From NCBI RefSeq assembly GCF_000955805.1, contig NZ_JYOA01000008.1, forward strand, positions 319,380 to 383,379: a DNA stretch of 64,000 nucleotides, given 5' to 3'. The DNA comes from Pseudomonas sp. 21 (lineage in GTDB: Bacteria; Pseudomonadota; Gammaproteobacteria; Pseudomonadales; Pseudomonadaceae). This document shows positions 1 to 7,966 of the stretch, one piece after another (positions within the stretch are counted from its first letter, which is position 1; each line of letters opens with the position of its first letter). The position numbers were made by a program, and so were the translations under genes. The notes below the pieces were generated by a model. The model did not search any database. It saw only the letters and a list, made by a program, of their open reading frames with translations, and had not been told where the DNA came from.

Positions 1-1108
1 GCTGGACTACAAGAGCTTGTATCCGTCGATCATTCGCACCTTCCTGATCGACCCGGTGGGGTTGGTGGAAGGCTTGAGCGACCCGTCGGATGAGGCCTCG
101 ATCCCCGGTTTCCGTGGCGGGCGCTTTTCGCGTACGCAGCATTGCCTGCCGGCCATCGTCGAGCGCGTCTGGCAGGGTCGCGACGCCGCCAAGCGCGAGG
201 GCAACGCGCCACTGTCCCAGGCGCTGAAGATCATCATGAACGCCTTCTATGGCGTGCTGGGCTCCAGTGGCTGCCGCTTCTTCGATCCGCGCCTGGCCTC
301 ATCGATCACCCTGCGCGGCCACGAAATCATGCGTCGTACCCGAGAATTGATCGAAGGTCAGGGGCACCGGGTGATCTACGGCGACACCGACTCCACCTTT
401 GTCTGGCTCGGCCGTGCCCATGGCGAAGAAGAGGCAGCTCGGATCGGGCACGAGCTGGTGCAGCACGTCAACCAGTGGTGGGTGCAGCACCTGCGCGAGG
501 AACATGGCCTGGAGTGCGCCCTGGAAATCCAGTTCGAGCGACACTTCCGGCGCTTCCTGATGCCAACCATCCGTGGCGCGGAAGAGGGCAGCAAGAAGCG
601 CTATGCCGGCCTGGTTCGGCGTGAGGACGGCAGCGACGAAATGGTCTTCAAAGGCCTGGAAACCGTGCGCACGGATTGGTCGCCGCTGGCCCAGCAGTTC
701 CAGCAGGAGCTCTATCTGCGCATCTTCCAGCGTCAGCCGTATCGCGATTACGTGCGCGATTACGTGAACCGCACCCTCGCCGGCGAGCAGGACGAGCTGC
801 TGATTTTCCGCAAGCGCCTGCGCCGCCAGCTCGGTGACTACGAACGCAACGTGCCGCCCCACGTGCGCGCGGCGCGCATCGCCGACGACTACAACGAGCG
901 CCAGGGCCGCCCGCGCCAGTACCAGCGCGGTGGCTGGATCAGCTACGTGATCACGGTCAACGGCCCGGAACCGCTGGAAACGCTCGGCTCCCCCATCGAT
1001 TACGACCACTATGTCAGCCGGCAGCTGCAGCCCATCGCGGACGCCATCCTGCCCTTCGTGGACGATGACTTCAGTGCGCTGATCGACCGGCAGATGGGGT
1101 TGTTCTGA
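1..1108 (+). CDS. polB: DNA polymerase II (family B), C-terminal part; 5' end outside window
   Basis: Template-directed DNA synthesis and damage-inducible translesion or restart polymerase. The window opens inside the gene; reading from base 2 gives LDYKSLYPSIIRTF, the family-B motif A (DxxSLYPSII). Motif B is seen as KIIMNAFYGVLGSSG (about bases 230-275) and motif C as YGDTDSTFVWL (about 377-410), which carries the catalytic aspartates. About 369 residues are present, the palm/thumb half of a protein that is about 785 residues in the family; the exonuclease half lies upstream of base 1. The frame is intact to the TGA. It converges on queD and shares a bidirectional terminator with it. Confidence 0.95.
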   Translation, partial: LDYKSLYPSIIRTFLIDPVGLVEGLSDPSDEASIPGFRGGRFSRTQHCLPAIVERVWQGRDAAKREGNAPLSQALKIIMNAFYGVLGSSGCRFFDPRLASSITLRGHEIMRRTRELIEGQGHRVIYGDTDSTFVWLGRAHGEEEAARIGHELVQHVNQWWVQHLREEHGLECALEIQFERHFRRFLMPTIRGAEEGSKKRYAGLVRREDGSDEMVFKGLETVRTDWSPLAQQFQQELYLRIFQRQPYRDYVRDYVNRTLAGEQDELLIFRKRLRRQLGDYERNVPPHVRAARIADDYNERQGRPRQYQRGGWISYVITVNGPEPLETLGSPIDYDHYVSRQLQPIADAILPFVDDDFSALIDRQMGLF

Positions 1109-1121
1109 ATCCTGGCGCCTG

Positions 1122-1157
1122 CATGAAAAAGGCCGGCATTTGCCGGCCTTTTTCATG
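1122..1157. terminator. Bidirectional rho-independent terminator between polB and queD
   Basis: A perfect 16-bp inverted repeat (arms 1122-1137 and 1142-1157, loop ATTT) has five As on one side and five Ts on the other, so it can end transcripts from both convergent genes. Confidence 0.9.
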
Positions 1158-1169
1158 GCTTGGAATGCC

Positions 1170-1526
1170 TCAGTCGCCGCGATACTCGCAGCCGCTGGTG
1201 CAGGTCTCGTGCACTCGCACCTTGGACAGCTCCGGCAGCAGCGGCTTGAGCTGTTGCCAGATCCAGCGGCAGAGGTTCTCGCTGGTGGGGTTTTCCAGGC
1301 CGGGGATGTCGTTCAGGTAGTTATGGTCAAGCTGGTCGTAGATCGGCTTGAAGATCTGCTTGATCTCGGCAAAATCGCGAATCCAGCCGGTATGCGGATC
1401 GACCTCGCCCTCGATGTAGATGGCGGCCCGGAAGGAGTGGCCATGCAGGCGTCCGCACTGGTGCCCGGCGGGAACATGGGGCAGGCGGTGGGCGGATTCG
1501 AAGGTGAACTCTTTGAACAATTCCAA
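1170..1526 (-). CDS. queD: 6-carboxy-5,6,7,8-tetrahydropterin synthase QueD
   Basis: Converts 7,8-dihydroneopterin triphosphate to 6-carboxytetrahydropterin, the second step of queuosine/7-deazaguanine synthesis. 118 residues, normal length. [10 protein letters not shown] near the N-terminus and CGRLHGHSF carry zinc-ligand histidines and the catalytic cysteine; [24 protein letters not shown] and [12 protein letters not shown] are family blocks. The best start is a TTG at 1526 (MELFKEF), because no ATG precedes the conserved N-terminal strand; its Shine-Dalgarno is weak, so the start is less certain than the gene. It lies next to the adhesin upstream region, transcribed away from it. Confidence 0.93.
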   Translation of the reverse strand: MELFKEFTFESAHRLPHVPAGHQCGRLHGHSFRAAIYIEGEVDPHTGWIRDFAEIKQIFKPIYDQLDHNYLNDIPGLENPTSENLCRWIWQQLKPLLPELSKVRVHETCTSGCEYRGD

Positions 1527-1547
1527 GGTGGCGCGCTCTGTGACGAT

Positions 1548-1571
1548 CGCCGGCCCTGGATCGGGCCGGCG
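1548..1571 (-). other. GC-rich hairpin just upstream of queD
   Basis: A perfect 9-bp inverted repeat (1548-1556 and 1563-1571, CGCCGGCCC / GGGCCGGCG, hexaloop) sits 22 bases before the queD TTG start, where it could fold in the leader near the ribosome site. It has no T run, so it is not an obvious terminator. No known riboswitch is recognised. Confidence 0.4.
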
Positions 1572-1863
1572 GGAAAATGGGCATACAGTTTACCACCATC
1601 GCGTCATGGGGATCGTTCGATCCAGCCAGCGGCGTAAGTGATTGCTAGGCCCCGCTCAAGGCTGGCGTCGGCAACTTTCGTTCATCAACTGACTAGCTTT
1701 CAGGTAAATCAGACAGCCAGTTTCACTTGTCTACTATCGTCCTGCGTAGTTCATCGCCCTAGCTAATGGGCGGCATCCCGATGATCCTTGGGCCTTTCCT
1801 ACGCACCAATTGCATAAGCTCGCGGCCACAGATTTTTGTCCTGAACGGAGCGAGGAAGTGCAA
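1572..1863. other. Intergenic region upstream of the adhesin gene, no gene seen
   Basis: About 290 bases between the queD leader hairpin and the adhesin start. It is visibly less GC-rich than its surroundings and contains no credible reading frame. It should carry the adhesin promoter, but no convincing -35/-10 pair or sigma-54 element was found. The only clear signal is the Shine-Dalgarno GAGGAAG at about 1852-1858. Confidence 0.5.
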
Positions 1864-3726
1864 ATGGATACGGAAAGTGTTGGCCTGATTGCCGTGAGCG
1901 AAAGCGAAGCCAAGCGTGTTGGCTTCAAGGGAGGTGGCAAAGTCAAGGCGCACGCTGGCACCAAGTACCTGCTTCAGATCGATGACACTACCTTCGCTCC
2001 CGGAAACGTCACCGTCAAACGCGACGGCAAAGACTTGCAGGTCTTCTTCGAAGGCAGCGACAAGCCTGACCTGACCATCACGGACTTCTTCGCCGAAGGC
2101 ATGGATGCGCAGCTGTACGGTGCATCTGAAGGCAACGAGCTGTATGCCTACGTGCGTACTGACGGCGAAGGCTTCCACGGCCTGCTGACGATGGCTGACG
2201 GCGAAATGGCCCCCATCGCCCTGGGTGGCAACCCGTTGGGCGCGGCGCCGCTGGTTAATGGTGAGATCACCGAGTCCAGCGGTTTCCTACTGTGGCCGCT
2301 GCTGGCTGCTGTCGGCGCAGGCGGTGCCTATGCCGCCACCAAGGACGATGACAAGAAGCACACCAAGACCAGTGCCAGCGTCACCAACACCAGGGTCACC
2401 GACCATGTCGGCCCGATCCAGGGCGACCTGGCCAATGACGGAATCACCGACGATAACCGGCCGAGCATTTCCGGCGATGGCGTGCCGGGCGCGATCGTTC
2501 ACATTCTCGACAACGGTGTGGAAATCGGCAGCACCACCGTCGGTCAGGATGGCAAGTGGAACTTCGTCCCCGCCAGCGATTTGAGTAATGGCGGCCACAG
2601 TATCGACATCACCCAGAACGAGTCGGGCAAGAAGCCCGGCACGCCGGTGCACGTGATCGACTTCTCTGTCGACACCGCTCCGCCCACCGCGCCCTTCGCA
2701 GAAATCGAAGGCGCGGTCATTCACGACGGCGAGCAGTATTCGCCGAACAACAAGCCGATCATCGATGGCAAGGGTGCGCCGGGCGATACCATCATCATCA
2801 CCTATCCCACCGGCGAGACAGTCACCGTCGAGGTCAGGGACGATGGTACCTGGGTGGCACCGCCGCCCACGCAGCCTCTGCCTGAAGATGGTGCCGAGAT
2901 CAAGGTGAAGGAGCGTGATCCGGCCGGTAACGAAACCGAGATCACCCTCGCGGTGATTATCGACACCATTGCCCCTGATGCGCCGAAAGCCTGGCTGGAC
3001 CCGGCCTCCGATACCGGCATCAAGGACGATGGCATTACCAGCAATACCACCCCGACAATTGACGGCAAGACCGAGCCGGGCGCGGACGTCACCGTCACCT
3101 TCCCGACGGGCGAACTGATCCACACCACTGCCGACCAGCACGGTGATTGGTCGGTCACCCCGACCAAGCCGTTGCCCGACGGCAACAACGCCATCAAGGT
3201 CGAGGCCACGGACGCTGCTGGCAATACCAGCAAGCCGACCGTCATCACCATCGATATCGACACGCACAAGCCCAATGCACTGCAACTGGACAGCGTGATC
3301 GACGACATCGCGCCCATTACCGGCGAGATTCACAAGGGCGACTACACCAACGACTCGAAGCCGACCTTCAATGGCTCGGGCGCCGAAGCCAACACCCAGG
3401 TCAAGGTTTACGACAATGGCGTGCTGATTGGTTCCACCACCGCCAATGCTGACGGCAAATGGAGCTATGAGCCGGCCATCAAGCTCGAGGAGGGCGATCA
3501 TAACTTCCAGTTCTCCGGCGTGGACGTGGCCGGTAACGAAGGCGCGAAGTCCGCGCCATTCGATTTCATCGTTGACAGCATTGCGCCGGATGCCCCGCAC
3601 ATCGACCACGTCATTGACCGTGTCGGCGATATCACCGGCGAGATCAGCAACGCAGTGCCGACCGACGATCGTCAGCCGGAAGTCAGCGGTAGTTCGATGG
3701 CTACACCAACGACAACACCGCACTGA
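1864..3726 (+). CDS. Adhesin fragment 1: N-terminal anchor and first Ig-like repeats
   Basis: As read, this frame gives 620 residues ending in an off-frame tail (SMATPTTTPH). Residues 1 to about 135 form the prefix domain, followed by the hydrophobic stretch and a charged DDDKKH linker. Then come Ig-like repeats with the recurring elements GDITGEI, TDDxxP, VYDNGVLIGSTT, DGxW and DxAGN, and interdomain DTIAPDAP links. In BapA/LapA-type adhesins the N-terminal hydrophobic module is thought to hold the protein in the outer-membrane exporter; that role is inference here. If the frameshift is real, the product would stay truncated and lack the C-terminal export signal. Confidence 0.7.
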   Translation: MDTESVGLIAVSESEAKRVGFKGGGKVKAHAGTKYLLQIDDTTFAPGNVTVKRDGKDLQVFFEGSDKPDLTITDFFAEGMDAQLYGASEGNELYAYVRTDGEGFHGLLTMADGEMAPIALGGNPLGAAPLVNGEITESSGFLLWPLLAAVGAGGAYAATKDDDKKHTKTSASVTNTRVTDHVGPIQGDLANDGITDDNRPSISGDGVPGAIVHILDNGVEIGSTTVGQDGKWNFVPASDLSNGGHSIDITQNESGKKPGTPVHVIDFSVDTAPPTAPFAEIEGAVIHDGEQYSPNNKPIIDGKGAPGDTIIITYPTGETVTVEVRDDGTWVAPPPTQPLPEDGAEIKVKERDPAGNETEITLAVIIDTIAPDAPKAWLDPASDTGIKDDGITSNTTPTIDGKTEPGADVTVTFPTGELIHTTADQHGDWSVTPTKPLPDGNNAIKVEATDAAGNTSKPTVITIDIDTHKPNALQLDSVIDDIAPITGEIHKGDYTNDSKPTFNGSGAEANTQVKVYDNGVLIGSTTANADGKWSYEPAIKLEEGDHNFQFSGVDVAGNEGAKSAPFDFIVDSIAPDAPHIDHVIDRVGDITGEISNAVPTDDRQPEVSGSSMATPTTTPH

Positions 3727-4496
3727 TCGGCGGCACGGCCGAAGCGAACGTCCACGTCAAAGTGTTCAACGGCGACACCCTGCTGGGCACGGTCGATGCT
3801 GACGCGAACGGCCAGTGGCACATCAACCTGCCGGCCGGCAGCGCCGATGGCCAGTACAAGATCTACGCCGTTGCCGTGAACGACGCGGGTATGCAGAGCA
3901 CCAAAGCTGGCCCGTTCATCTTCAACGTCGACACCATCCCGCCGGAGCCGCTCAAGCCCGAACAATGGGAAATCATCGACGACGTTGGCAGTCACACCGG
4001 GCCGATCCAGGGCGGCGAAGTGACCGACGATGACCTGCCGACCGTGAAGAATACCGAGGGTCAGACCCTGCCCCCAGGCTTCATCGTCACCGTCTACGAC
4101 GACGGCAGAGCCATTGGCAGCACCACTGTGAACCCGGACGGCACCTGGACGCTCAACGTCTCGGCGCCGCAGGGGCCGCATGACATCTCGATCACCGTGA
4201 CCGACTTCGCCAAGAACGAAGGCGCGAAGAGCAACCACATCACCTTCTCCACGGACATCGACCCGAACGCGCCGAGCATTACTGGCGTGTTCAACGACGA
4301 AGGCACGGGCCTGGTACTGATCGATCGCTTCGGTTACACCAACGACGCCACCCCGGAAGTGCATGGCAAGGCCAAGGCCAATAGCCAGATCGAGGTGTAC
4401 AGCGACCAGGATGCCCTGGTCGGCAGCACCGTCGCCGATGGCAATGGCGACTGGACGCTGGACGTCACCCCCTGGCTGACGGCGCTCACACCCTGA
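3693..4496 (+). CDS. Adhesin fragment 2: Ig-like repeats in the second frame
   Basis: Continues the adhesin in another frame from FDGYTNDN (codon at 3693) to a TGA at 4494-4496. It holds two to three Ig-like repeats. The first credible internal ATG gives MFNGDTLL at 3762, but there is no ribosome site, so this segment is unlikely to be made on its own. Frame 1 upstream and this frame join cleanly as VSGS-FDGYTND if one T is added to the TT at 3693-3694. The last in-frame residues (TPWLTALTP) are off-frame; the repeat continues as LADGAHTLTV in the next frame. Confidence 0.6.
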   Translation, partial: FDGYTNDNTALIGGTAEANVHVKVFNGDTLLGTVDADANGQWHINLPAGSADGQYKIYAVAVNDAGMQSTKAGPFIFNVDTIPPEPLKPEQWEIIDDVGSHTGPIQGGEVTDDDLPTVKNTEGQTLPPGFIVTVYDDGRAIGSTTVNPDGTWTLNVSAPQGPHDISITVTDFAKNEGAKSNHITFSTDIDPNAPSITGVFNDEGTGLVLIDRFGYTNDATPEVHGKAKANSQIEVYSDQDALVGSTVADGNGDWTLDVTPWLTALTP

Positions 4497-4498
4497 CT

Positions 4499-7400
4499 GT
4501 GCGGGCCAAGGATCCGGCGGGCAACTGGAGCGACAAGGTCTCGCCGTACGTCCTCAACATCGACATTACCGCGCCGGATGCCCCGCACATCGACCACGTC
4601 ATCGACAACGTTGGCGACTGGACCGGTGAAGTAACCAATGGCATGAGCACCGACGACAACAAGCCAGTGATCTCCGGTACCTCCGGCGAGGCTGGGCTGA
4701 CCATCGTGGTCTACAACGTTGTCGATGGTGGCAAAGTCGAAGTAGGCCGCACCACGGGTGACAAGGATGGCAACTGGACGCTGAGCGGCGAGCAATACAA
4801 GTCACCGCTGGCGAGCGACGTCAAATTGATGGCTGAGGCCTTCGACCGTGCCGGCAACGAAAGTGGGCGCAGCAACGAGCGTGACTTCTATGTCGGGCAC
4901 GGTGGTAAGCCGGACGCACCGGTAATCACCGGCGTACTGGACGATTACGGCCCCGTCACCGGCAACGTTCTGCCGAATGGCGTGACCGATGACAAGAAGC
5001 CGACGATCCAGGGTACGGCGGGTCTTGCCGACTGCACCGTGCATGTCTACGTCGATGGTGTGGGCGTCGGCACCACCACGGTCAATAGCCTTGGCGAATG
5101 GCACTACAGACTGGAAGCTGAACTCAGTGATGGTAACCACCTATTCAAGGCAACCCTTGTCAACGGCGCGGGCAATATCAGTGCTTACTCGAGCGACTAC
5201 CCAATCGAGGTCAAGACTACGCCGCCCGATGGCGTGACCTTGCTCATCGACAAGTTGACAGGCGACGACGTTATCGATGCCACGGAAGCGGCGGGTAATG
5301 TCGATATCACCGGTACTTCCACCGGTACACGCGAGGGGGACATCGTCACCCTGACCATCAATGGCAAGGACTACACGGGCACGGTGGATGCCGCCGGCAA
5401 CTGGACCGTGACCGGCGTAGCCGGCAGCGATCTGGTGGACGACAGCGACCACGTGGTGGATGGCAAGCTGCACGCCACTGATGCGGCGGGTAACTTCACC
5501 GATGTCACCACCACGCACGGCTACGAGGTGCGATTGGTTCCGACGGCTATCGCACAGATTTCCGCCATGGATAAGGACAGTGGTGTTAGTGCGGCTGACT
5601 GGCTGACCAATAACGGTGCTGCCGGTCGCTTGATCAGCGGCACCCTCAACGGCACGTTGAACGCAGGCGAGAAAGTGCAGGTCTCCACTGATAGTGGCAG
5701 CACGTGGACCGACGCCTACGTCTCGGGCAACAAGTGGGATGTGATGGACCCGAACGCCCACAGCGGCAACTGGACCATCCAGACTCGCGTGGTCAACTCC
5801 AGCGGCATGGCTGGGACGGTCAGCAGCCAGGCGGTCATTCTGGATCAGGTGGCTCCGAGTCACGCCACGGACCTGACTTACGCCAACAACGTTGCCACGG
5901 TGGCGTTTAACGGGGCGGATAAGGAGGTGGGTGATCTGGTTGACGTGATCGTGGCTGGCAAGCACTTCAGCCACGCCTTGACGGCGGCGGAGATCGCTGC
6001 AGGCAGCGCCAGCGTGGCGGTGAGCGGGGCGACCTTGGTAGGCGACATCCAGGCGGCGCTGGTGGATCGCGCGGGTAACGTGTCGGACTATCTGTCAATG
6101 AAATCGAGGGTGCTCAGGGAGAACTTCGAGGAGCAAACACTCGATGGCAACGGCTCCATGGGGACGGGGGGCACGGGAATGGCCGTTGGTACCACCCATG
6201 ACCTCGGTAACATGATCATTACCTACATGAAGGCGGGCCCAGTTAATCGGACCGGCGTGGCAGATGCCTCTACGTATCCCAACTCCCAGTGGGGGAACGT
6301 CTCGAAGGTGCTGGAAGTCGGGGGAGTACTCAGAGTCGATCTGAAGGATGGTAATTCCGCCTGGAAGATTTCAGCGGATTTTTACGATATCCAGTCTGGA
6401 AGCTTCAAAGGCCAGTGCATCCGCTTCTACGACGACAGTACGCTGGTCGATACCTGGGATCTCCATCAATACGCGAATACCACCCAAGCCGGGTACTTTA
6501 ACGGGAATTACCTGTACACCGTCCAGGCCGGTGCCACGTTCAACCGTTTCGAGATTGACTCTGGCAATGACTGGATCGCACTGGATAACCTGATCCTAAA
6601 TCCCGATACACCTGATTATCGGGTCTATACAGCCGCCTCCGCCGTCCAAACGCTGATCGCGGGTTCCGCCGACTACTACGGCGACAACAGCAACAACACC
6701 TTCAACGTCGCCGACGTGGCGGCACTGAACAGTACTGGCGTTCATGGCAATGGCGGCCTCGATACGCTGAAACTGACCGGTGCCGGTCAACTCCTGGATG
6801 TATCGGTGTTGATCAAGGCCGGCAAGCTGGATGGCGTTGAGGTACTGGACATCACCGGCAGCGGCAACAACACCGTGAGCCTGGAACTGGGCGATGTGCT
6901 GCATCTGGGTGAGAAGAACGCCTTCATCACCGACGATCACCTGCAACTGATGGTCAAGGGTGACCTGGGCGACCAGGTTAGCCTGGGCGATGCGCTGCCT
7001 GATGGCGTCAGCTCTGGCCACTGGCTCGAGGGAACCTCCGAAACCATTGATGGGCTGATCTATAACACCTACCGCTTCGTCACCACGACTGGCACAGCCT
7101 TCAACAAGGTTGAGCTACTGATACAGCAGGATGTGAGTGTCGAGTTGGTACAGCATGATGTAAGCATCAGCCTGGTCGAGGGAGTCTCTGGCGTTCGGAT
7201 GGCCCTGGCCGCGACCGCTGACGACGCATTCGGCTCCGAGTATCTGGCGCAACAGCCCGATATCGGCACGACCAACTCCCAGGCTTCGGACGATACGACG
7301 CAGCAGTCGGAAACGGTCACAGCACTGAATCTGCCGACCCAGATCCACGAGATCCAGGGTCTCTCGGACACCTTCTTCGGCGCACCGAGCGAGAGCAAGG

Positions 7401-7849
7401 TGGTGAGCCTGTGGGCCTCTGCTTCGGACTACCTGGCCAGCGACGCCAACCAGGGCATCCACGGCGGCAACGGAGTGGACGTGCTCAAGGTGGAAGGCCA
7501 CGACCAGGTCCTGGACCTGACCAGCGCCCACGGCAAGATCACCGGCATGGAGGTCATCGACCTCAGCGGTGATGGCGCCAACACCCTGAAGCTGTCGCTC
7601 CAGGACGTGCTGGATAACGGTCAGGCCGACCTGTTCCACAGCACCGACAAGCACAGCGTGCAGATGATGGTGCAAGGCAACAGCGACGACGTGGTCAACC
7701 TCGATCACCAGTCCGCTGCCGGCAAGGATGGCACCTGGTCCGACAAGGGCACGATGGCGGTGGGCGAAGTCTCCTACCACGTCTACCAGAACTCCACTGG
7801 CGATGCCGAACTGCTGATCCAGCAGGGCGTGCAGGTGCACCTGGTCTAA
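4499..7849 (+). CDS. Adhesin fragment 3: Ig-like repeats, beta-rich domain and duplicated C-terminal modules
   Basis: An open frame of 1,116 codons that begins in mid-repeat (GTG 4499, no ribosome site; the true frame runs back to about 4472). It carries four to five Ig-like repeats, then a distinct domain starting ENFEEQTLDGNG with several aromatic residues and ending DWIALDNLIL, which resembles jelly-roll carbohydrate-binding or lectin folds (inference from pattern only). Two homologous C-terminal modules follow (about 6620-7145 and 7385-7846). Each has a GNGG/GNGV-D-LK start, a GVEVLDI or GMEVIDL centre and an ELLIQQ-V-V-LV end. Such modules take the place of RTX repeats in some Pseudomonas type I substrates. 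The last codon of the module lies directly before TAA. Confidence 0.75.
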   Translation: MRAKDPAGNWSDKVSPYVLNIDITAPDAPHIDHVIDNVGDWTGEVTNGMSTDDNKPVISGTSGEAGLTIVVYNVVDGGKVEVGRTTGDKDGNWTLSGEQYKSPLASDVKLMAEAFDRAGNESGRSNERDFYVGHGGKPDAPVITGVLDDYGPVTGNVLPNGVTDDKKPTIQGTAGLADCTVHVYVDGVGVGTTTVNSLGEWHYRLEAELSDGNHLFKATLVNGAGNISAYSSDYPIEVKTTPPDGVTLLIDKLTGDDVIDATEAAGNVDITGTSTGTREGDIVTLTINGKDYTGTVDAAGNWTVTGVAGSDLVDDSDHVVDGKLHATDAAGNFTDVTTTHGYEVRLVPTAIAQISAMDKDSGVSAADWLTNNGAAGRLISGTLNGTLNAGEKVQVSTDSGSTWTDAYVSGNKWDVMDPNAHSGNWTIQTRVVNSSGMAGTVSSQAVILDQVAPSHATDLTYANNVATVAFNGADKEVGDLVDVIVAGKHFSHALTAAEIAAGSASVAVSGATLVGDIQAALVDRAGNVSDYLSMKSRVLRENFEEQTLDGNGSMGTGGTGMAVGTTHDLGNMIITYMKAGPVNRTGVADASTYPNSQWGNVSKVLEVGGVLRVDLKDGNSAWKISADFYDIQSGSFKGQCIRFYDDSTLVDTWDLHQYANTTQAGYFNGNYLYTVQAGATFNRFEIDSGNDWIALDNLILNPDTPDYRVYTAASAVQTLIAGSADYYGDNSNNTFNVADVAALNSTGVHGNGGLDTLKLTGAGQLLDVSVLIKAGKLDGVEVLDITGSGNNTVSLELGDVLHLGEKNAFITDDHLQLMVKGDLGDQVSLGDALPDGVSSGHWLEGTSETIDGLIYNTYRFVTTTGTAFNKVELLIQQDVSVELVQHDVSISLVEGVSGVRMALAATADDAFGSEYLAQQPDIGTTNSQASDDTTQQSETVTALNLPTQIHEIQGLSDTFFGAPSESKVVSLWASASDYLASDANQGIHGGNGVDVLKVEGHDQVLDLTSAHGKITGMEVIDLSGDGANTLKLSLQDVLDNGQADLFHSTDKHSVQMMVQGNSDDVVNLDHQSAAGKDGTWSDKGTMAVGEVSYHVYQNSTGDAELLIQQGVQVHLV

Positions 7850-7863
7850 GCCGCCTGGCAGTT

Positions 7864-7889
7864 GGGCCCGGCGCTCCGGCGCCGGGCCC
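7864..7889 (+). terminator. Hairpin between adhesin and OmpA-domain gene
   Basis: A perfect 11-bp GC inverted repeat (7864-7874 and 7879-7889) lies 15 bases after the adhesin stop. No T run follows, so it is either a weak terminator or a transcript-stabilising hairpin that lets some transcription reach the next gene. Confidence 0.5.
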
Positions 7890-7966
7890 GGCTCCCAGCC
7901 TTACCTCGACGAATTTCGATATGAGACCCCGCTGCCTGGCGGCGGGGATTTCGGAGAACTACCCCA

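Larger units (their letters stand above)
1864..7849 (+). pseudogene. Giant BapA-type Ig-repeat adhesin, interrupted by two -1 frameshifts
   Basis: Read with one base restored at about 3693 and one at 4468-4472, this span is a single open frame of about 1,995 codons. The start is ATG 1864 with GAGGAAG six bases upstream; a TTG at 1810 is in frame but has no ribosome site. Order of parts: a BapA-prefix-like N-terminal domain with a hydrophobic stretch (SGFLLWPLLAAVGAGG) and a Lys/Asp-rich link; about nine to twelve Ig-like repeats of roughly 100 residues; a non-repeat beta-rich domain (about 6115-6615); and two tandem C-terminal modules. The family makes cell-surface biofilm adhesins exported by type I secretion. 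No exporter genes are adjacent. Each break is a single missing base, so a sequencing error, phase variation or true decay are all possible. Confidence 0.8.

Noticed and set aside
2287-3723. 478-codon frame antisense to the adhesin repeats
   Set aside because: Its repetitive pattern mirrors the Ig repeats of the plus strand; no start signal or family match.
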